In this document: positions 6,975-8,033 of the stretch, in pieces
How positions within the stretch are numbered: position 1 is the stretch's first letter
How the letters are laid out: each line of letters opens with the position of its first letter
Notes under the pieces: model-generated
What the model saw: only the letters and a program-made list of their open reading frames with translations
Databases searched by the model: none
Told to the model about the DNA's origin: nothing
Origin: Methylococcaceae bacterium
Lineage (GTDB): Bacteria > Pseudomonadota > Gammaproteobacteria > Methylococcales > Methylomonadaceae
Direction of reading: 5' to 3'
Length of the DNA: 8,033 nt
Assembly: GCA_013138855.1 (NCBI GenBank)
Contig: WTBX01000053.1
Span: 1 to 8,033, forward strand
Translations under genes and position numbers: made by a program

Positions 6975-7753
6975 AAGGTAAATATTATAAAATAGCCGTC
7001 GGCTAGAAATAAAAACACCAGACACCTTACCACAGCTTTCTGCATTTGCTCCGAAACTAACGTTGATGAATTATCGACAAGAAGTCCATGAAAGCAAGCG
7101 ATATTGCCTATAATTAAGCCAAAATATATATTTTTTAAGGTAAACCTCAGAACACCATTGAGAGTTATCATGCCTAATAGTTCCGTTAATGATTTTTGAG
7201 CGGAAAAATCATAAAGAAAGGCACTAAAAAATACACTTGCTACAATCATGACCGCCGTAAAATAAAAGGCTAACGCCACTTGGCTCACGACCATCGCGAT
7301 GATTCTAGGGGCGACAAAATAATCATTGATGTCTATGCCCATATATTCTAATGGCTCAATTTCACCACTCATCCGCGCATTGCCTAAATCAACCACAATC
7401 GCAGAACAGGAACGACCAACCAGAATAAAGCCTGTGATTAAAGGCCCCATTTCACTTAAGACTAATCTGGAAAGAATCTCAATTAAGTTATTGTCGCCTG
7501 TTAATGACTGAATGATGTAAATCAATTGGGAGGTTACGCCAATCCCCAAAAAAAAGGCAAGCAGTGAAATGATAGCGATGGCATTAATACCGATTAAGAT
7601 AATTTGATCCAGCAGAATTAAATACACCGCGCGATTACAAATATTGCGGCGAGGTTGCCAAAAGGCGAGTGATTCAGTCAAAAAACATGTTAGGTCAATG
7701 ATATAAAGTATAAAAGCGATACAATGCCGACCTATCCAACCGAAAAGTTTCAT
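6971..7753 (-). CDS. MlaE/YrbE-like ABC transporter permease
   Basis: This 260-residue inner-membrane protein belongs to the MlaE family, the transmembrane subunit of MCE lipid transporters. It has an amphipathic N-terminal stretch and about five hydrophobic segments (roughly 49-70, 73-83, 100-120, 151-180 and 208-260). The family core is clear: EMGP (101-104), GRS (113-115), a variant of the AELGTMKVTEQID helix reading VDLGNARMSGEIE (121-133), EYMGID and APR (148-150). Length matches the family. The conserved Glu of AELG is Asp here and the following TM is NA, so the region that contacts the ATPase has drifted alongside the degenerate ATPase subunit. It is the first gene of the operon. The ATG at 7753 has only a weak ribosome binding site (AAGACG directly before it). 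The stop overlaps the ATPase-like start by 4 bp. Confidence 0.93.
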   Translation of the reverse strand: MKLFGWIGRHCIAFILYIIDLTCFLTESLAFWQPRRNICNRAVYLILLDQIILIGINAIAIISLLAFFLGIGVTSQLIYIIQSLTGDNNLIEILSRLVLSEMGPLITGFILVGRSCSAIVVDLGNARMSGEIEPLEYMGIDINDYFVAPRIIAMVVSQVALAFYFTAVMIVASVFFSAFLYDFSAQKSLTELLGMITLNGVLRFTLKNIYFGLIIGNIACFHGLLVDNSSTLVSEQMQKAVVRCLVFLFLADGYFIIFTL

Positions 7754-7801
7754 CGTCTTATTTATTGTTCATAGCGTATTAATATTTTGATAATGTTCTT
7801 T

Positions 7802-7817
7802 ACTGATGTTGTGCGAA
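7802..7817 (+). repeat. Degenerate copy of the 16-bp repeat core
   Basis: ACTGATGTTGTGCGAA differs at three positions from the family core ACTGATGTTACGCAAA. It precedes a perfect copy at 7840 in the same orientation, 38 bp apart. It lies about 50 bases upstream of the permease start, so it may overlap the operon promoter. Confidence 0.6.
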
Positions 7818-7839
7818 AATTAGACATCTTTCCTAAATA

Positions 7840-7855
7840 ACTGATGTTACGCAAA
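7840..7855 (+). repeat. Perfect copy of the 16-bp repeat core; left end of an element leaving the window
   Basis: This is identical to the inverted-repeat ends of the 75-bp element at 1838-1912. No inverted partner is found before the window end, so the element probably continues beyond 8033. The sequence to its right contains the structured hairpins and the 25-bp block shared with 4248-4272. Confidence 0.7.
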
Positions 7856-7867
7856 AATTGTAAATAG

Positions 7868-7984
7868 CCAAATAATAAGCAGCAAACATTTTTGTTGTTT
7901 GGAGTGAAAAAACAAGTTTTTTCACTGACGTTTCAAATTCAAACATTGGCTTATAATTTGGAGTCCAATAGCTTTAGCTATTGG
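7868..7984. repeat. Nested inverted-repeat structure upstream of the transporter operon
   Basis: An outer stem pairs CCAAATAATAAGC (7868-7880) with GCTTATAATTTGG (7949-7961), 12 of 13 bases. Inside are two hairpins: CAAACA/TGTTTG (7883-7888 with 7896-7901) and a perfect 11-bp stem AGTGAAAAAAC/GTTTTTTCACT (7903-7913 with 7916-7926) around a 2-base loop. Directly after comes the 9-bp-arm hairpin CCAATAGCT/AGCTATTGG (7965-7984). Together they could fold as a three-way junction plus a fourth hairpin, in either strand's RNA or as a cruciform. No gene lies here. The rest of 7754-8033 is AT-rich with no supported reading frame and includes a T8 run at 8006-8013. Confidence 0.6.
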
Positions 7985-8033
7985 TGTGAAGAAGCTGCGC
8001 TAAAATTTTTTTTGAAGCGACCTGTTTTAGTAG

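Noticed and set aside
6975..7025. Upstream GTG start for the ATPase-like gene at 7025
   Set aside because: It would overlap the permease by 55 bp, has no good ribosome binding site, and adds 17 residues unlike MlaF. The ATG at 6974 gives a classical ATGA overlap.

Overview
This window comes from an AT-rich bacterial chromosome, most likely a gammaproteobacterium or a similar Gram-negative. The grounds are an outer-membrane-type lipoprotein, an Mla/MCE-type envelope transport operon, a BarA-like hybrid kinase and a hemerythrin chemoreceptor. The intergenic repeats fit an environmental, repeat-rich genome such as the Thiotrichales or Methylococcales, but that placement is a guess; no rRNA or other marker gene is present.

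Layout. Positions 3-1703 (+) hold the C-terminal part of a hybrid sensor kinase (ATPase - REC - REC - HPt) that begins before the window. Facing it, at 1916-3883 (-), is a membrane-anchored methyl-accepting chemotaxis-like protein with a C-terminal di-iron hemerythrin domain and an unusual signalling tip. Between the two convergent genes lies a 75-bp element bounded by perfect 16-bp inverted repeats. Positions 4276-7753 (-) form one compact operon, transcribed right to left: MlaE-like permease, MlaF-like ATPase homologue, MlaD-like MCE protein, TPR lipoprotein. Its junctions are a 4-bp ATGA overlap, a 10-bp gap and an 8-bp overlap. The operon is flanked on both sides by copies of the same intergenic repeat family, whose core is ACTGATGTTACGCAAA. 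One inverted-repeat end runs into the lipoprotein gene and encodes part of its C-terminus.

The operon looks like an envelope lipid-transport module: inner-membrane permease, ATPase-like partner, MCE ring protein with a helical periplasmic extension, and an outer-membrane lipoprotein. No MlaB (STAS) or MlaC-like gene is visible. Its most striking feature is that the ATPase homologue keeps the fold and the MlaF-like frame of conserved residues but has lost essentially every nucleotide-binding and catalytic motif, while the reading frame stays intact. It therefore looks like a pseudo-ATPase inside an otherwise intact transporter operon. The second notable feature is the repeat family, including a nested hairpin structure at 7868-7984 upstream of the operon.
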